NCBI GenBank assembly: GCA_050258755.1
Contig: JBLMZI010000005.1
Span: 1 to 64,000, forward strand
Origin: JBLMZI01 sp050258755
GTDB lineage: Bacteria; Bacillota; Syntrophomonadia; Syntrophomonadales; DTU052
Reading direction: 5' to 3'
Length of the DNA stretch: 64,000 bases
The notes beneath the pieces were generated by a model. The model had not been told where the DNA came from. It searched no databases and saw nothing but the letters and a program-made list of their open reading frames with translations. This document shows positions 61,407 to 64,000 of the stretch, piece by piece. Made by a program: the position numbers and the translations under genes. The number at the start of each line of letters is the position of its first letter. The stretch's first letter is position 1.

Positions 61407-64000
61407 GAAATACGTGCTGCTGTTTGAGGAGGGCCGGGGCGATCAAAAGAAACTGCTGGGGGGCAAAGGCGCCAACCTGGCGGAGATGACCCGCATCGGC
61501 CTGCCGGTTCCGCCCGGTTTCACCATTACCACCGATGTCTGCAATGATTACTATGCGAACGGCAAACAGCTTCCCGATGGCGTGCTTGATCAGGCATTTG
61601 CAGCATTGGGTGTGATCGAACAGAAGACCGGAAAGACATTAGGGGATAAAAGCAATCCGCTGCTCGTCTCGGTTCGTTCTGGTGCGGCTGTCTCGATGCC
61701 GGGCATGATGGACACGATCCTAAACCTTGGTCTGAATGACGAAACTGTGGAAGGGCTCTCGGCTCTGACCGGCGATATGCGTTTTGCACTGGACTGCTAC
61801 CGCCGTTTTATCCAGATGTTCTGCAATGTGGTGCTCGAATTGGAACATGGTGTATTTGACGCCGTGATTGAACGCCACAAGCGGAAACTGAACCTTATTT
61901 TCGACTATGAGCTCCCGGCGGAAGCGCTGCGGGAGATTATCGCTACATACAAGGATATCGTGTTCCGGGAAACCGGCAAACCGTTTCCGCAGGAAGTGAA
62001 GGACCAGCTGTTCCTGGCGATTATGGCCGTATTCAACAGCTGGGACAATCCGCGGGCCATCGTCTACCGCAAAGCGAATAAGATTCCTGACGATCTCGGG
62101 ACCGCGGTCAACGTTCAGTCTATGGCCTTCGGCAACATGGGGAACGATTGCGGCACCGGCGTTGCCTTTACCCGCAATCCGTCCACCGGAGAAAAGGAAC
62201 TGTACGGCGAATTCCTGGTCAACGCCCAGGGCGAGGACGTGGTGGCCGGCATTCGCACCCCGATTCCCATCATCAAGATGAAAGAGGAACTGCCGGTCGT
62301 GTTCGACCAGTTCATCAATACCTGCGCATTGCTGGAAAAGCATTATCGTGACATGCAGGACATCGAATTTACGGTTGAGCGCAACAAGCTTTACATGCTC
62401 CAGACCAGAACCGGTAAGCGGACCGCCCGCGCCGCGGTTCGGGCCGCAGTCGAGATGGTCGAGGAAGGCCTCATTTCCAAAGACGAGGCGCTGCTCCGGG
62501 TGGATCCGGACCAGATCAACCAGCTGCTTCACCGCCAGATTGACCAGAGCGCTAAGCTGAACGTGATCGCCAAAGGGCTGCCGGCATCCCCCGGCGCCGC
62601 CAGCGGCCAGGTCGTGTTTGATCCGGACGAAGCGGAAAAACTCGGCAAAGAAGGCCAGGCGGTCGTACTCGTCCGCACCGAAACCGCACCGGACGATATT
62701 CACGGGATCATTGAAGCTCAGGGCGTGCTGACCTCCCGGGGCGGCATGACCAGCCACGCGGCGGTCGTGGCCCGCGGCATGGGCAAACCTTGTGTCTGCG
62801 GCTGTGAAGCGATTAAAATCGATACCGAATCCGGAAAGTTCATGGTCGGCGACAAGGTCATCAACCATGGTGATATCATTTCGCTTGACGGTTCGACCGG
62901 CAATGTCATGCTTGGCGAAGTGCCGATGATCGATCCGACCATGTCGCACGAATTTGAAACCCTGCTGGCCTGGGCCAACGAAACCAAGCGGCTTTCGGTT
63001 CGAGCGAATGCCGATACGCCGGAAGACGCCCGGAAAGCTCGCGAATTCGGCGCGGAAGGGATTGGCCTCTGCCGGACCGAGCATATGTTCATGGCCCAGG
63101 ACCGCCTGCCGGTGGTGCAGGAGATGATTCTGTCCGAAACGCTGGGACAGCGTGAACAGGCTCTCGCGAAACTGCTGCCATTCCAGCGGGAAGACTTTTA
63201 CGGCATTCTGAAGGCGATGGAATCCCTGCCGGTCACGATCCGTCTGTTGGATCCGCCGCTGCACGAATTCCTGCCGAGCGATAAAGAACTGATGCTTGAG
63301 ATTGTTGAAATGAAGCACGCCAACGCGCCGGCGAACGAGATTGCCCAGAAGGAAGCCCTGCTGAAAAAGGTGATGACACTGCACGAGTTTAACCCGATGC
63401 TCGGGCACCGGGGCACCCGGCTTGGCATTACCTTCCCGGAAATCTACCGGATGCAGGCTCGTGCGGTCTTTGAGGCATCTGCGCAGTTGACCAAGGAAGG
63501 CGTTCACGTCATTCCCGAGGTCGAGATTCCGCTGGTCATGGACGTTGCCGAACTGCGCGCGATGAAGCAGGAAGTCATCAAGGTTTACGATGAGGTGCTG
63601 AAAGAAACCGGCGTCGCTTTTGAATATGCGGTCGGCACCATGATTGAACTGCCGCGCGCCTGCGTGGTGGCCGATGAGATCGCCCAGGAAGCCGAGTTCT
63701 TTTCCTTCGGGACCAACGACCTGACCCAGACTACACTGGGCTTCAGCCGGGACGACGCCGAAGGCAAGTTCATTCCGGACTACATGGAAAAGAAGATCAT
63801 TAAAGACAACCCGTTCGCCGTACTCGACCGGAAGGGCGTCGGCGGCTTGATGAAGATGGCGGTTGAAAAAGGCCGTTCCACCAAGCCCGGCCTGCTGATC
63901 GGCATCTGCGGCGAGCACGGCGGCGAGCCGAGCTCGGTCGAGTTCTGCCACCTGATCGGCCTGGAATACGTCAGCTGCTCTCCGTACCGCATTCCCATCG
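61399..64000 (+). CDS. ppdK: Pyruvate, phosphate dikinase (3' end outside window)
   Basis: An open frame of 867 codons from ATG 61399 (AGGAGG upstream) to the window end with no stop; the family is about 870-890 residues, so only the last few residues are missing. The N-terminal ATP-grasp LLGGKGANLAEM and SVRSGAAVSMPGMMDT, the phospho-histidine GGMTSHAAVVARGMG (H453) and the C-terminal PEP-binding EGIGLCRTEHMF, GHRGTRLGI and GTNDLTQTT are all intact. It interconverts pyruvate and PEP with ATP/Pi. A long minus-strand open frame over the same bases is an antisense artefact. Confidence 0.96.
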   Translation, partial: MSKKYVLLFEEGRGDQKKLLGGKGANLAEMTRIGLPVPPGFTITTDVCNDYYANGKQLPDGVLDQAFAALGVIEQKTGKTLGDKSNPLLVSVRSGAAVSMPGMMDTILNLGLNDETVEGLSALTGDMRFALDCYRRFIQMFCNVVLELEHGVFDAVIERHKRKLNLIFDYELPAEALREIIATYKDIVFRETGKPFPQEVKDQLFLAIMAVFNSWDNPRAIVYRKANKIPDDLGTAVNVQSMAFGNMGNDCGTGVAFTRNPSTGEKELYGEFLVNAQGEDVVAGIRTPIPIIKMKEELPVVFDQFINTCALLEKHYRDMQDIEFTVERNKLYMLQTRTGKRTARAAVRAAVEMVEEGLISKDEALLRVDPDQINQLLHRQIDQSAKLNVIAKGLPASPGAASGQVVFDPDEAEKLGKEGQAVVLVRTETAPDDIHGIIEAQGVLTSRGGMTSHAAVVARGMGKPCVCGCEAIKIDTESGKFMVGDKVINHGDIISLDGSTGNVMLGEVPMIDPTMSHEFETLLAWANETKRLSVRANADTPEDARKAREFGAEGIGLCRTEHMFMAQDRLPVVQEMILSETLGQREQALAKLLPFQREDFYGILKAMESLPVTIRLLDPPLHEFLPSDKELMLEIVEMKHANAPANEIAQKEALLKKVMTLHEFNPMLGHRGTRLGITFPEIYRMQARAVFEASAQLTKEGVHVIPEVEIPLVMDVAELRAMKQEVIKVYDEVLKETGVAFEYAVGTMIELPRACVVADEIAQEAEFFSFGTNDLTQTTLGFSRDDAEGKFIPDYMEKKIIKDNPFAVLDRKGVGGLMKMAVEKGRSTKPGLLIGICGEHGGEPSSVEFCHLIGLEYVSCSPYRIPI

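Noticed and set aside
61720..63951. A 743-codon open frame on the minus strand
   Set aside because: It is antisense to ppdK, whose plus-strand frame shows every PPDK motif; the antisense protein is low in recognisable motifs and rich in His, Phe, Gln and Arg, as expected for a shadow frame in GC-rich DNA.
1..64000. CRISPR arrays, tRNA or rRNA genes, insertion sequences
   Set aside because: No regularly spaced direct repeats, tRNA cloverleaf with CCA or T-loop consensus, rRNA core sequence or transposase frame was seen.

Overview
The window reads as the chromosome of an endospore-forming, low-branching Firmicute of the Clostridia type with a moderately high GC content. The evidence is gene content and order: spoIIP, yqfC and yqfD (sporulation); the lepA-hemW-hrcA-grpE-dnaK-dnaJ-prmA-rsmE-mtaB run; rpsU; phoH-yqfF-ybeY-cdd-era-recO; a glycine T-box in front of glyQS; and a CBS-domain regulator, PPDK regulatory protein and PPDK at the right end. 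AddAB rather than RecBCD, strong Shine-Dalgarno sites and many TTG/GTG starts fit the same group. An archaeal-like (Group III) chaperonin inside the dnaK operon points to anaerobic Clostridia such as the Carboxydothermus/heliobacteria-type lineages, but the genus cannot be fixed from this window. No rRNA, tRNA, CRISPR array, transposase or phage module was seen.

Layout. Positions 1-12000 are the most accessory-like part: the C-terminal end of a large multidomain sensor kinase, an alpha/beta hydrolase, a GGDEF-EAL protein (minus), a nucleotidyltransferase with an inserted coiled coil, tRNA CCA-adding enzyme, a long palindromic repeat, an AT-richer ankyrin membrane protein, a membrane adenylate/guanylate cyclase, a lipoprotein, and PlsC (minus). 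Positions 12159-23687 form a DNA-end-processing block addB-addA-sbcD-sbcC with overlapping or closely spaced genes. Next come a PLP aminotransferase (minus), holA, a large secreted six-repeat protein and rpsT (minus).

From 30216 almost everything is on the plus strand: a small holin-like membrane protein, spoIIP, a YqxA-like protein, murJ, lepA, hemW, then the heat-shock operon. That operon has a perfect CIRCE element and a sigma-A-type promoter followed by hrcA, Group III chaperonin, grpE, dnaK, dnaJ, and then prmA, rsmE, mtaB and a HIT protein. After rpsU and a tiny membrane protein, a likely sigma-E promoter drives yqfC-yqfD. A second promoter starts phoH-yqfF-ybeY-cdd-era-deoC-(exported protein)-recO. 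A Gly T-box precedes glyQ-glyS. The window ends in a metabolic control module: a HTH-CBS repressor, the PPDK kinase/phosphotransferase, and ppdK, which runs off the right edge.

The most interesting items are the chaperonin between hrcA and grpE under CIRCE control, the tandem-repeat secreted protein inserted between holA and rpsT, the long palindrome with a related sequence on the far side of the ankyrin gene, an apparent ACG start codon at 54808, and tandem minus-strand terminators without an obvious gene upstream of the aminotransferase.
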